Assembly: GCA_030272155.1 (NCBI GenBank)
Contig: CP126201.1
Coordinates: forward strand, 4,450,501-4,514,500
Length of the DNA: 64,000 nt
Source of the DNA: Tetradesmus obliquus
Lineage: Eukaryota > Chlorophyta > Chlorophyceae > Sphaeropleales > Scenedesmaceae
Direction of reading: 5' to 3'
In this document: positions 35,473-47,601 of the stretch, in pieces
Layout: the number at the start of each line of letters is the position of its first letter
Numbering within the stretch: position 1 is the stretch's first letter
Notes under the pieces: model-generated
What the model saw: only the letters and a program-made list of their open reading frames with translations
What the model was told of the DNA's origin: nothing
Databases searched by the model: none
Translations under genes and position numbers: made by a program

Positions 35473-37253
35473 AAGAACAAACAAAAGGCTGACCAGGACG
35501 CAGGCTTGTGGGCTGGGCGGTGCCTGATGCATCTGATCAGGTTGCAAGGGTCATGCTGTTGACAGAGAGTTTGCATGTTGCATGTACGCATATGATCACA
35601 TGCGATGCTTGATTGCCATGCCTGGTGTTTCGTGGTTCTACATGCCGTCTATAGATTCAATGATGAGAAGCAGAGGACAGCATGACACGATACTTTGAGA
35701 CGTGAGTTGATTGACCTGTCCAGCAAAGCAGCACGGTGGTAGCAGCACAGTGGTCTGTTACAAGCAGAAGTTCATGAGAGCAAGTGCTGCATCATCCGCC
35801 CATGACTACCCTGTGGCTGGTGACCGTACCACCATCGCTGCAACAGTGATGTTGCGTAGCACCATTCGCCGGCGTACCTCGACCATGCACATTCATCTGC
35901 AGCTGTAAACACCAGGCATCGTCTACACAGACATGACATCTGCTGAGCAATGACCAAGCTGTGAAACCATGCTGTCAAAGTTGACATCACATTCGTCCAT
36001 TCACATGAGCATGAAACCAGCAAACGCACCGCCACACCGTTCGCAGGAGCACCATGCATGTGCACTTATCTGCACAATGCAAAGAGGCACTGCTCCAGCA
36101 TGGCAAATGTGCTGCAACAGATGAGCACTGAAGTTCAGCTATGCAGCGACCGACCAGCCGATGATACATAACATCTTTTATGCGCCTGAAAGCCAGTGAA
36201 CCTGTCTCCCACCTCAGCACAATCCAAAACATTGGGACAAGCACGCAGCACACACCACAATTTCAGTTCCTGTCAAGGCGCCGTGCAGGCATCACGGTGG
36301 CGAGCACCACTGTCTCTCTCTTCCCCTCAATGACAAACAACCTGCAACCCGCTTCCCTGTGCAGCACAAACACACAATCCTCTCTACAGCAGCACGCACA
36401 CTCAGAAGACCAATAGTCCATCAAAGCCAACACAAAAGGAGCCACTCTAAACAAGCAAAGCAGCAGGCAATATGCTGCGTCCTGCACAGCTCAAGCACTG
36501 ACAAGGGTGCACTGTCACAGGAAGACCTGTGTGTTCACGGGTGTAGCAGGCATCTCAGCAGCGAACATCAAACCAAAACAGCAGACACGCAAGCTACAGC
36601 ACAAGGACCCAGCTGGATCTAGCGCTCAAGCATGATCGCGAAATGATTCCAAACTCTTCTGCAGAACAGCCAGAACAACGAGCAACAGCAGCACGTATCT
36701 TCATTAGCTCTGGCAACGGCGTGCAGAGATCCGCGTCAACACCTCTGTCGAACCTGCAACTACACAACAGTGATAATCCTGCTCTCCTAACACCAAACAC
36801 AAACCAAACCTGCTGCAGCATGTACAGCAGACGCCGCCACTCTCACCAGCTGTTGCAGCTGCCAATGGCACTTCCTCTCGCAGGCAGAGTGCAGCAGCCA
36901 TGAAATGAGCAAGAACCGCCACACCTGCATCTGCGGCCTGTCACTTCACGAAGCTCCTCACAGCTCTCTGTCACCTCCTCACTTACAGCTGCAATCATGA
37001 CGCACACAGCATGCCAATAAGCATTTGATCAGCACCTCTCGGTGCCACCTGTTCCGTCTCAGATCCCAAAAACCCACATTCCAAACACCCGCCCGCCCCA
37101 AAAGCACAATGGTGCAGCACAAATCCAACCCCACTCGATGATCGTCTGCGGGTTCAGCAAATTGACAAGCACCAACCACACTCCCTCTGCAAACAGTAAC
37201 CAGCCTGCCAGCACACTCCACGCCTGCTGTTACAACAAGCCAATGTAACAGCT
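35473..37253. other. Convergent 3' region between repeat copy 4 and the kinase-PP2C gene
   Basis: No gene seen. 35890-36120 is the right-hand member of the direct repeat shared with 30690-30990 and includes a TGTAA at 35904-35908. The right part should be the 3' UTR of the minus-strand kinase-PP2C gene. Confidence 0.4.
36983..36987 (-). terminator. Candidate TGTAA polyadenylation signal for the kinase-PP2C gene
   Basis: On the minus strand TGTAA lies about 267 nt beyond the stop at 37254. A second TGTAA at 37230-37234 lies only 20 nt past the stop and is less likely to be used. Confidence 0.35.
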
Positions 37254-38421
37254 CTAGTAGGTATCCATCAACTCATCAGCAGCGCCTGCAGACCCAGCAG
37301 CAGCAGCAGCAGCAGCAGCACCATCACCGGCCTGCTCTGCCGCCTGCTGCATAGTCAACCGCCGGCTACCGTAGAAAGTCGGCGTGGCAGCGGGCACAGC
37401 CGCACCGCCGCCGCGCACCCACACACGCTCAAGCGTGTGCTTTGGCTGCAGGAACAGAACCACAGCTGACACGTTGTCGCTGCTGCCGCGCGACAGCGCC
37501 TCCATCACCAGGCGCTTTGCGCACAGGAATGGGTCCTTCACTGTGTCATGCACTAGACCAACAGCCTCCTGATCGCCGATAACATCCCACAGACCATCAG
37601 TGCCCAAGATCAGGAACTGATCTGCTGCTGACAGCTGCAAAGACACCACCTCAGGCTCAGCCGTCACCGGCATGCTGCTGCTGCTGCTGGTGCTGCTGCT
37701 GCTGAGCGGGTTGCAGCTGTACGGGCTGCTCCGCTGCTGCTGCTGCTGCTGGTTGCGCTGCTGAGCTGGCACCTTCAGATCAAAATCACCCAAGGCCCGA
37801 GTGACCTGTAGTGCTGCAGTACCAACACGCCAGCTGCCACCCCTGAAAGCAACTGTACCGCCTGCTGCCAGTACACGCTCCCGCTCGTCCTGCAGGTCTG
37901 CTGTGTGCTGCCGGCTCAGCGGTACAGCCGTCCCGCCCCTGCTCAGCACAGCACGGCCGTCACCCGCATTCGCTACAAACAGCCGAGAGCCGGCCAGTAC
38001 AGCTGCCAAGGCAGTACAGCCAGGGTAGCGCTCCGTGTACTGCCCTGCTGTTGCGTGTGCATGCATCTCCGCCTGCCACTCCTGCCAGAAGGCTGCATCT
38101 GTTGCTAGGAAGGACCGCTTCAGTGCAAGCGCTGCGCCTGTGCTGTCGTCTGCTGCCGGCTGCTCAGTGGCAACACCCTGCACTGCTGCACTGCTGCTGC
38201 CGCTGCTGCTGCTGCTGCCTTCGAGCACAGAAGCAAGCAGCAAGTTGCGTGGCAGCTGCGCAGCTGCATATGCAGCTGCTTCGTGCCCACGGTGACCATC
38301 AAAGACAGCAGCCAGGGTCACCCGCGCGTCACCACCCAAGCCCTGAACCACAACATGCCTGTCCTCCATACTCTCCCTAGGACCCAGTGCACCAAATGCA
38401 CCAGACTCCACAGCTCCACCA

Positions 38422-38452
<31 letters not shown>

Positions 38453-39818
38453 CAGCAGCAGTGAGGCTCAGTACGCCCTGCAGGGACGCTGCTGCCGGCA
38501 CTGCAGCAGCAGCAGCGGCTGCAGCAGCTGCATTTGCCGCCTCAGTGCTGAGCGGCTTGGTGTTTTGGCTGCTGCTGATGTCAGCTGATGTGCCAAACCC
38601 TAAACCCGGCTCCTGCATTGAGCTGAGGGTGCTGGCGCTGCTGCTGCGGGGTATGCGCCGCAGCTGCTGCTGCTGCTGCTGCTGCTGCCCGTGTGGCAGC
38701 AAGCTGAGGGTTGAGCTTGCCAGGGTTTCAGAGTCCTCAGGAATGAAGACATCTGAGCCTGCTGAAGATCCTGGACCACTCACATCCCAATCATGCTGCT
38801 GCTGCTGCTGCTGGGTGTGTGGCTTGCCTGCTGCTGCTGCTGCTGAGGGTGCTGCTGCACCATCCACCTCCATAGCAGAGGAGCAATCCTCTGACGAAGC
38901 ATCACACGCCGCATCCACAACCACCATGTGCTGCTGCTGCAGCCGCACCTGCTGCTGCTGCTGCTGCTCAACCCCGCCACACACCTGCTGCTGCTGCGCC
39001 TGCACTTGCTGCAGCAGCGCTGCCAAGCCGTCGCGCATCTGCGCAGCAGTAGGCCGTGCAGTGGGGTCCCTACTCCAGGCCGCCTGCAGCAGATCAGCAA
39101 AGCCTGCAGGGCCCTGCTTGGGCAGGCTGGGCCGCAGCCCCTCTGCTGCTACTGCTGTGGTGAGCTCCTGCCTGCCATAGCCGTGCTCAAGCACTGTGTG
39201 AATCTCGGGGTTGTCCTTGGTGCAATCGGAGTAGGGGTACACACCTGCAGGCAAAGCGGGATGCGCAGCAGCAGCAAATACATCGACAGCTGTCAGGTGA
39301 CACGTATTGGGTGTGAAGCTAGGGGTTGTCCTTGGTGCAATTCGAGTAGGTGTACTCACCTGCAGGCAGTTAGCAGAAAAGCGGATGTTGGGTTACATGC
39401 GCGCAACTTGCGGCACGGTGTGGAGTTATGGGTTGTCCTTGTTTATGACTTGTCCTTGGTGCAATCGTAAAAGGGGTATACGCCCGTGTAACTGGCAGAG
39501 CAGCAGGACCACCGCACAGAGCGCTGTCATGTTTCAAAGTACACGCAACCTACGCTCCTGTTCTGTTCACACTGCGCTAGCTCGTTACCAGCATGTGGCG
39601 CACGCCATGCCAGTGGAGGTTGAGGATACCTGGAACTGTGGCTGCAAATATGCTGCAGAGTGACACACACACCTGTGGCGAGCTCGTTCAGTGCAATGGC
39701 CAGGCCATACACATCAGAAGCCTGGCTTGCTGGCGCCTTGAGCAGCACCTCAGGGGCCATGTACTCCAGGGTGCCCGCCATGGCACGCTTCAGGAAGCCG
39801 CCTGCAAAAACAACAGCA

Positions 39819-39853
<35 letters not shown>

Positions 39854-41271
39854 CAAACTTGCTGTCAGCAAGGCAGGACGGTGCAGGGGTGTGTCAGCAA
39901 GCTATGCAGCTACAACAGCTGCACCTGCACATCATCTGCCATGCCCAGGCATTACACCACTCTCCTGGCACCACTCTTCTGTCCTGGCACAGGAAGCACA
40001 ACACCCAGGTCTTGACAAGATGCCCACCAACACAACATATGTAAACCAATCACTTCACTTGCCCGCTCACAAGCAATCCCACTGTCAACAACCCTCCAAG
40101 AACCACCCAGAAAGCCGACCAACCGCACAACCCACCTGTGGGCTTGCCGCGTGAGCGCACCATGCGCACACTCAGCGTGCTCTCCGCCACAACCTCCTCA
40201 ACACTTGCCGCCAGCCCAAAGTCTGACAGCCAGAGCTGCCCCTCGTAGCTAATCAGCATGTTGCTCGGCTTCAGATCCCTGTGCACCAGGCCCTTGGCAT
40301 GTACTGCTGCAAGCGCTTCTGCTGCTTGGACTGCCAGCTGCAGCAGCTCCACATGGCTGGGCCTCCAGCCAAACTGATACAGCTTGCCGTGTAGTGTGGT
40401 TGCTGCAAGCGGCATCACCATGAGGTAATCTGGTGGCAGTGCACGGGCCCCAAGTAGAGGCACAATGTTTGGGTGTCCTGCAAGCGAGGCGACGATGCGA
40501 AGCTCCCGGCGGAAGCGGTTTAGGTCGTCCGAGTGGTGCATCTTAAACCGCTTGACTGCCACGTCACTGCTGCTGCTGCTGTGGAGGTGGTTGGCAGCTG
40601 GGGATGAGGTGATGCTGCTGCTGCTGTTGAGGGTGGCGTACAGCACGGTGGCTTCTGCACCGCTGGCTATCTCGCCGAGCAGTGAGAGGTCCTCCAGGCG
40701 AATGCTGAGGGGCACTGCTGCTGTTGCACCAATGGCTGCTGCCTGAGAAAACATTTTGGTAAAGAGATGCATACAGAAAGGCAGCAGTGCAGCAAGTTGC
40801 GCAGGGTGAGTACAAGTGTGTCTGGACTGTGGGAACGTGCAATGCTTCCAGGATGAGCTGATTCAAGCCGAATGGTATAGCATGTCTGATCACGACGTGT
40901 ATGCATGACGGCAACTCAAATTGTAACTATGTGAAGCTGCTGAGTCACCACCGCTGTCCGCCTGGCCACATGCAGCCACTGCACAGGATCTGCCACGACA
41001 AGCTACTTCCTTGGCTGACGCTGTGCTGCTACCATAATGTAATGCCAAAAACATGAAGCGAGACATATGCAAGCAGCCTGGGTGGACTATCACAAGCACA
41101 CGGGCCGCAGATACAAGTCTGGTCAGGCTACAGCTGTACTAGTGGACAGCGGCGCATACATACCTCCTGAAGCTGCCCCTTGCGCACAGCCTGCTGCATA
41201 AGCACCAAAGCATCTTCGACGCTCAGCCTATCGCTTTGGCCGCCTGCCTGCTGGGCTGCTGCTGTGGTCAT
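37254..41271 (-). CDS. Protein kinase-PP2C fusion protein
   Basis: Exons 41271-41164, 40742-40136, 39801-39673 and 39244-37254 give 944 residues, all phases consistent. Kinase (about residues 45-330): GEIASGAEATV loop, VAVKRF Lys, FRREL Glu, HRDLKPSN, DFG in LSDFGLAA, and GTLEYMAPE. A Gln/Ala/Ser-rich linker (about 370-565) follows, then a PP2C phosphatase (about 565-910): RESMEDR, VFDGHRG (usual form DGHGG), NAGDGRAV, GTDGLWD, GSSDNVSAV, so the metal-binding Asp residues are present. The same order, kinase then PP2C, is known in plants (protein kinase and PP2C-like domain protein, At2g40860 type). One protein could thus phosphorylate and dephosphorylate targets or itself; targets are unknown. 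In-frame ATGs upstream to 41385 leave the start uncertain. Two echo copies of the exon-4 acceptor lie in the intron before it. Confidence 0.9.
39321..39499 (-). repeat. Two echo copies of the kinase-PP2C exon-4 acceptor and exon start
   Basis: The real junction (about 39205-39260) is followed by similar sequence at 39321-39383 and a more decayed copy at 39430-39499. All share GTTGTCCTTGGTGCAAT (plus strand). The first echo keeps an acceptor (CTGCAG before GTGAGTACACC) and would read TYSNCTKDNP before a stop, against YPYSDCTKDNP in the real exon. Confidence 0.8.
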
Positions 41272-42021
41272 GGCTCCTGCCTGCAGCACACCATACAGCA
41301 ACATTGGAGGGGGAACTATGCTAACGCCGAAGGCCGAGTCAAGCAAAACATATACAATTGCATTTGTAGTTGACTGATAATGCATGCAGGTAGCCTAGGT
41401 GCTGTATGCGGTGGTGAGCGCATTGGCAGTGGTTGTGGTGCACTTGGGGTCTGCTGCTGCCACGACATTGATGGTGTTTACAAACGCACTCTTCAGTAGC
41501 ATACCTGTACTTTTATGATTGGTTTAATTGGCCTACACGCCGACTGACTCTGGCCAGCAACTCGAGCCACAAATTGCTGGCGCCGAGGACAGCAGCGACT
41601 GCTGGGCAGCGTTGAATGCCCAATCGAGGTAGAATTGCAGCCACTAGCGTGGCTGTCAGGGTGAACGACGGTATACCAGGTGGAACCGATTCCCGTCTGC
41701 TGTCCACAAGGGGAATTATTCTCTGTTGTGAGCTGCCGGAGCCTATGTCGATGTGAAACGCAACAAACGAAATGCGGCTCAACCAAAGTAAAGCACGAAT
41801 GGCAGCCCTCCGCCTATGTGGGTGATGTGCATGCCCGGTCTGCCCTCACTCATCACACCTGTTACTCACAGCCTATCCTACCATTCGTTTCGTCAACCAC
41901 CCGCTTGCCTGCCGCCACAGCACCTGCCGAATTCACGCAGTACAATCCCGAGCACCCAATCAAGCTTCAGCAGCTGCAGCTGCTGCGCTGCTGCCTAACA
42001 TGTGCCACTGCGCAAGGGGCG
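41272..42021. other. Region between the kinase-PP2C start and the SEC13 stop
   Basis: No gene recognised. A minus-strand TGTAA at 41478-41482, about 540 nt beyond the SEC13 stop, could end the SEC13 transcript. The rest should include the promoter of the kinase-PP2C gene. Confidence 0.4.
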
Positions 42022-44422
42022 CTACTGCACCACCTGCTGCCACACACCATCCAGGGACTCCTTCCAGAGCGTGACTGCATTGTTGCCGTCTGACACTGCC
42101 AGGATGTTTCCTGCTACACTCCAGCTCAGCTTCCAGACAGGCACCTTGAAGTCATGCACCAGCTTGCTCTGCCAGCTGCCGTCAGCCTGCTCCGTCCACG
42201 CAAACACCTGCCAGCAGCAGCAGCAGCAGCAGCAGCAGAGCAGTTTGTAGGGTTGGCCATGCATCGACACAGTGCTCAACGGCAATGAACAGCAACAGCA
42301 GCACCAAGCGATCCCCAATGCTGCTGTGGCAGGCGCACCTGGCCGTCCTGCCTAGCACTGGCATTGGTGTGCAGCGGCAGGCCCAGGCTGGCACATCTGC
42401 AAGGTCACCACTCTGCGCTCAACATTCCACACTCTGGCTCAACATTATCAACAGCAGTGCTGCTGTTACTGCTGTGACAGGCTCACCTGGCTGTCCTGCC
42501 CCGCACTGGCGATGGTGTTCAGCGGCAATGAAACAACAACCGCATCACACAAGCGTGTGCAGTTACTGTATAAGATTGTCCCTTGATGAAGCCCCGATGT
42601 GCTGCAATAGGCCTATCTCACCTGGCCGTCCTGGCCCGCACTGGCAATGGTGTTCAGCGGCAGGCCCAGGTTTGGTGCCCAGGCTGCGTCACGCACCCAG
42701 TCGCTGTGACCTGGCAGGGTGGCCTCCAGCGCCCAACCAGCTTCGCTGCAGCGCCACACCTGCACACATAGCAGCAGCAGCGGCAGCAGCAATCACCAGC
42801 AAGCCTTGCAGGAGAACCCACCTGGCTGTGCAAGGTGGTGCACCATGGCAACATGCCTGTTTGGTGCTGCCAAGCATGAAGCATCTGACAACGCTTGATA
42901 CAGCAGCGGGATTACAAACAGAGGATGCATCTGCTCTGCGCCAGACTGCACCGTGCGCTGAACGGTGCAGTGATACCTCATGCGACTGCACTTGCATTGC
43001 TGAAGGGCTAACAGCAACAACCGTGCATCATGATGGCGCCCGACTGCTGCTGTCTGCAGCAACTGATTCACCAACAGGGCTTGCACTGCCATGCCCTGCT
43101 GGTACTGCCTCATGACCGTCCTGCTGCTGCTGCTGCTGCTAAGATTACAGCTGGCCCCACTCCACCTCACACTTCACGCTCCCGCACCTTGACAGTGTTG
43201 TCGCAGCCGGCGGTGCACAGCCGCTTGACTGGCGCTGCTGGCGGCGCTGAGCTGACCATGCCGCCAGCAGGCACTGCGGGCGCCCAGGACACAGCAGTCA
43301 CGCCGATAGCATGCGCGCCGCTGATCTGCTCGCAGCAGCAGCAGCAGCAGCAACAATGAGAAATTGCATGATGGCCATGATGGTAATTGCTGATGCACCA
43401 GGTGACGATGGCAACAGCCATAGATGAGATGCAGAGCAGCTGCTGCGCTGTGCTGCTGTAAACATCCCGCAGCGCTCAAAGCGTCTGCAAGGAAACACCT
43501 GCTAGGTCAACGCTATTGCTTGCTGTGGTGCTGCTGCCCGGCCAAGTGCTTTTCAGCAGCACAGGTGTCGTTTGCAGTTCAGTTCAGCTTGCATGCTGTC
43601 TGGCTCACTTTGAGCTGCTGCTGCTGCTGGCCCCGTCTGGTGGCACCCAGCACCTCGCTGCTGCCAGCGCAAGATACTTTTGGTTCAACACATATTGCTG
43701 CCGGAACCACTGCCCTCGGCCGTGGGCAAACCACACAAACCACATATCGCTGATTCCTGCAGCTGCAGCAGCACCTGCGGCGCGCACCTTGCTAGTGTCC
43801 CAGCTGCCGTCCGGTTTGTGCTCCAGCAGCGATACTGTGCCGTCTGATGAGGCACACGCCAGCACCAGCCCTAGCTCATGCGGGCCAAACGCTATGCTGT
43901 TGACTGACGCTGTGTGCAGCGTCGAGGGCGTTTTGTACACCTACAGGCACAGGAGACGAGTTTGAGGATGCGAACGGGATACTTGACAGAGCAAAAGTGC
44001 GTTATCGAGCAGGGACGATGCATAAGGCAGCAGCTTGCATGCAGAGCTAGCTGGTTCTGAAAGCAGCGCTGCTGTTGCAACTTGGGTGCTGCTGCAAAGC
44101 ACTAAATGTCTCTCAGGAGCGTCCGCAGGAGGCTCACCTGCATCCACTGCCCGTCTGAGCCCTCCTTCCACAGGATCACCCGATGATCGAAGGATGCCGA
44201 GGCCAGCAGCGAGCCATAGCGAGGGTGTGCCCAACAGACAGTCCAGACAGGTCCCTCGTGCCCCGTGAGGTCCGCGATGTGCGTACGCTGATCGCCTGAT
44301 AGGTCAAATACCTTGACTGTGCGGTCAGAGGAGCAGGTTGCTAGACGCTTGCCGTAGTAATCGAGCTGCGCATCGTGCACCATGTCCAGGTGGCCGCTTT
44401 CAAACACGCCACCCGCAGCCAT
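42022..44422 (-). CDS. SEC13: SEC13 WD40 protein (COPII coat and nuclear pore)
   Basis: Exons 44422-44138, 43940-43788, 43325-43188, 42759-42622 and 42207-42022, all phase 0, give 299 residues, the usual length for SEC13. It is a six-bladed WD40 propeller: it pairs with SEC31 in the outer COPII coat at ER exit sites and is also part of the Y-shaped nuclear pore complex. Seen: [20 protein letters not shown] near the start, [61 protein letters not shown], and [17 protein letters not shown] with VTLWKE near the end, all typical of the family. The ATG at 44422 fits the family start. Oddity: two echo copies of the exon-4 donor lie in the following intron. Confidence 0.95.
42334..42530 (-). repeat. 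Two echo copies of the SEC13 exon-4 donor edge
   Basis: The real exon-4 end and donor (42616-42680) is repeated at 42481-42530 and 42334-42391, about 135-145 bp apart. Both echoes keep the reading frame for about 15 residues ([14 protein letters not shown] and [14 protein letters not shown] against [14 protein letters not shown]) and keep a usable donor (GTGAGC, GTGCGC). Confidence 0.88.
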
Positions 44423-45035
44423 GGCTGCTAAAGTCAATTATTCGAGCCAAGCGTATAGATGTGGAAAGATTGGGACAGAGGTGCTTTCTAGCACCCCAGT
44501 GCAAGCAAGCACAACAGAAGCAGCAGAGGGGTGGTTGGCAGGGTGATCTCTTGTCCTTGCTCATCACACAACCAAAAAGTAAGGGAAAGCAGTAGTGATG
44601 GACAGTCTACAGCATTGTCCAGCCTCAACACATGAGCAGGGTTCAGTGCTCAGGTGCTCAGGTCACCTGAGGTGACAGTACAGTCCTGTAGTGCCTGCTG
44701 CAGGCTGCAACTGCCAGCATGCAACAGCTCTGGCTGGCTGACCAACACAGACACGGTGTAACAATATAATTTCAGCAGAAGCACGTCATCCACCACACCA
44801 AAACAATCGTGAGCTGACAGTATCTGGCCCTGCAGATTGGCACACACGTGCAGGATGGACCATCCCACGTGCCATCCCATGCGGTCGACATTGGTTGGCA
44901 AAGGTAGGCAACTTTCCAATAGCTATCCACTTGCCATCAAAAAAACTGTCCAGCATTGGCAAAGGTAGGCAACTTGCCAACAGCTAGCCACTTGCCCAAA
45001 AAAGTGTCTAGCATTGGTCTCAGCTTTGCAAGCTG
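44423..45035. other. Region between SEC13 and the PqqB-like gene, with a short tandem repeat
   Basis: No gene recognised. Two tandem copies of about 64 bp lie at 44890-44957 and 44954-45017 (GGCAAAGGTAGGCAACTT is shared), just beyond the PqqB-like stop on the minus strand, so probably in its 3' UTR. Confidence 0.5.
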
Positions 45036-46591
45036 TCAAAGGCTGTAAACATCGCCTTGGCAGCCTATCTGCAGCCCCGAAGCAAGCGCCTGCTGCCGCT
45101 CGGGCCCATCTCTGTAGCAGGGGTTGCTGTGGTTCAGGTGCACCATGACCACCGCCTTGCCGCCCGTTATCACGCCATTCAAACGCTGCGCCGTATCTGT
45201 TATCAGCGGGTGGGGTATCTGGCTGATGTCCCGCCCTGGAAGCTCTGCAGCACTGTAGAAGCAGCCATCCAACAGTGCAAGGTCTACTGACTGCACCACC
45301 TGCAGCACAACATCAAATGGAGGCAGCAGCAGCAGCAGCAGCAGCAGCATGCATGCCAGCCCTAATCACACAAGCCAGAGCCAGGTTGTGCACATCACCT
45401 CATGCTCAGTTTGCGCATCGCAGGCCAGAACACCATGCACGCTGCTGCTCTTCAGCGCTGCGCCGCCCTGTGCTTTACTGGGTGATCAAGATTCACTGCA
45501 GCAGTGGCAACATGGCCGCATCATACACAACCGCTGCACATTCACACATGCATGTCTGCCGCACCTGCCGTATGTCAGTGCCTGCTGCCTGCCATGCACC
45601 CCAGCTGTCAATGTCAGGCAGGTAGAAGGCAGTCTTGCAGGAGCCCTGCGCACAAGCATGCAGGGAAGCATGGCAGGACAGAGCCGCGGCTAAGTTGCTG
45701 TTATCACAATCACCGCAGCTGACCTTGCAGCATGGTGCGCGGTACGTGCAATAAGCGTGCGCGCCTGCCCATGTGGCCCTGCTGTTGCCTGGCAGTTCCA
45801 CCTCCTATGCCAGCAGGCATGCTCAGGGGCCTGAGGCGCCAGCCGCGGCGCAGGCACAACGCCACACAAGGTTGTGCTGCCAAGCTATTCAAAGCTTTCT
45901 GACAGCGAATTTCAGGCTACTTCTGCAAGCGTAAACAGTGCAGGTCTATACAGCAAACCAGGGTGCATCGTCAACTAGCACTTCACTTGCCTTGATGTAA
46001 AAGCCCACTGCATCGCTGAACTCTGCGCGGTGAGGCACTGCTGCTGGCGTCACCGACACGTGCTCCGACAGCTGCAGCGCTGCTCCAGGCTGCAGCTGCC
46101 GCAGCAGGAAGTTGCCATTGCTGATGTAGGTCCTCCAGGGCTCGTTGCTGCTGAAGAAGCTCAGCACGGATGGCGTCCCCCACAGCTGCAGGTGCAAGAG
46201 TTGCAAGCACGTCACAGGCATACCTAAGAGAAGGAGCATATCAGACGTTAATGGCACATCAGGGTGCTGGGAGACAGCGCAGCTAGAAGTGTGTATGCAT
46301 TGCGGCAAGCTAAATGCAGAGCAGCTGCTGTGGCCAGTTTGAAAAGAACAAAAAGGCAGTCTTACGCATGGCAACCAGTGTGTTGGTGGGATGCATATGG
46401 CAGCATAGTCGAGCCGCTGACAGCAGTTGCTGACTTCAAAACGAACGCCTTCCACAGATAGTGGGCAGGTTGCTGAAATTGACACACAACCAGGTCATCA
46501 TCCACAAGTGATGTTGGCTGCTGCATCTGCTGGCCGAATGTCGTGTCACGCACATGCAGCTAGGCAACCAACTGCTGGCTGGCTGGCTGGT

Positions 46592-46637
<46 letters not shown>

Positions 46638-46915
46638 GCTGAGCACCATGTGTTGTGAAACAACTCCTACTCTGGGCATCAGGCACTTGGGGTGGGGGTC
46701 TCCTGGTCCAGCATTGTTGAAGGTGCGTACTCATGCTCTCACTGTACAAGTTCACTGTACAAGTGTCCTTCGACAGCTGCTGCCACCTCCCCACCTGCAG
46801 CCCTCTCCAGTCCATGGCTTCCCTGCCAAACTGCATCAGGCCGAGGTAGTGGCCCATGTGCAGGTGTGTGAGCAGCACACCAGCCAGCTGCACATCACTC
46901 AAGCCATGGCTGGCT

Positions 46916-46960
<45 letters not shown>

Positions 46961-47601
46961 CATGCATTAACGAGGTTAGGCTTGCGGTGTGCCGCTATGA
47001 TGCATTTTAGCAGGTTGCAGCAGACTGATGTGACGGTCGCTTTTGCCACAGGAAACAGCTGCCCTTCTTGCATGCAGCAGGACAGTACTTGGTGCGGTGG
47101 CCGTAGCAGCTCACACATGCGATCAGCAAGTTCCTGCAGCCAGGCGCTCACCCAAGTACTGCTGCAGTGCATGGTATTGGTCCTTGAAGTCTGGTGAGCA
47201 GTCCAGCAGCCAGCACTGTCGGGTGCTGGTGTCGATGACAGCAGCCGACACGGCAAACTGGCGCGGCACGGCACCCGCCCAGACAGCGCTGCAGTTGGCG
47301 CAGGCGCAGCCCGCCTGCGGCACGCCTGCAACGAAAGCAATTCAAAGAGACTGCTTAGCTGTATGCAGAGGTAGACTGATGAGTTGTAAGCAGAGGTGAT
47401 GCACACATGCTGGCACGCAACAGAGGCTATGTATGGGAGTGACATGCAAATGAGGCAAGCCTACTGCTGAGCGTGCACCATGCTGATGGGTCACTAGCCT
47501 GCATCCTGTGCTACGCCCAGCAGCAGCAGCTGGCAGCATCCTTCTGCTGCTGCTGTGCCCTGCAAGGATGTTGCAGCCGGTATGTTGCTTGTCTGATTCA
47601 T
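45036..47601 (-). CDS. PqqB-like metallo-beta-lactamase-fold protein
   Basis: Exons 47601-47499, 47325-47152, 46913-46795, 46185-45991, 45645-45565 and 45299-45036 give 311 residues, close to bacterial PqqB (about 300). Family signs: LLLLGVAQDAGVPQAGC then CANC near the start, LLDCSPDF, LLTHLHMGHYLGL as the metal-binding region (HxHxGH rather than HxHxDH), FYLPDIDSW, LLDGCFY, and VHLNHSNP near the end. PqqB acts in pyrroloquinoline quinone synthesis in bacteria; eukaryotic relatives are of unknown role, so a hydrolase or oxidoreductase activity is only inferred. Two introns start with GC (at 45990, AAG|GCAAGT, and at 47498, CAG|GCTAGT). The second is chosen because it alone keeps the frame and the family motif. 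One intron contains a (GGCT)n run near 46575-46635. Confidence 0.87.
46573..46636. repeat. (GGCT)n microsatellite
   Basis: About 15 GGCT units with one TTGGCT interruption, inside an intron of the PqqB-like gene. A CAG run follows at 46916-46960, just inside the next intron. Confidence 0.95.

Noticed and set aside
34404..35591. A 395-codon antisense open frame over the end of repeat copy 4
   Set aside because: It is a shadow of the 63-bp minisatellite, whose unit is a multiple of three and lacks stops in several frames; the sense frame continues the repeat gene.
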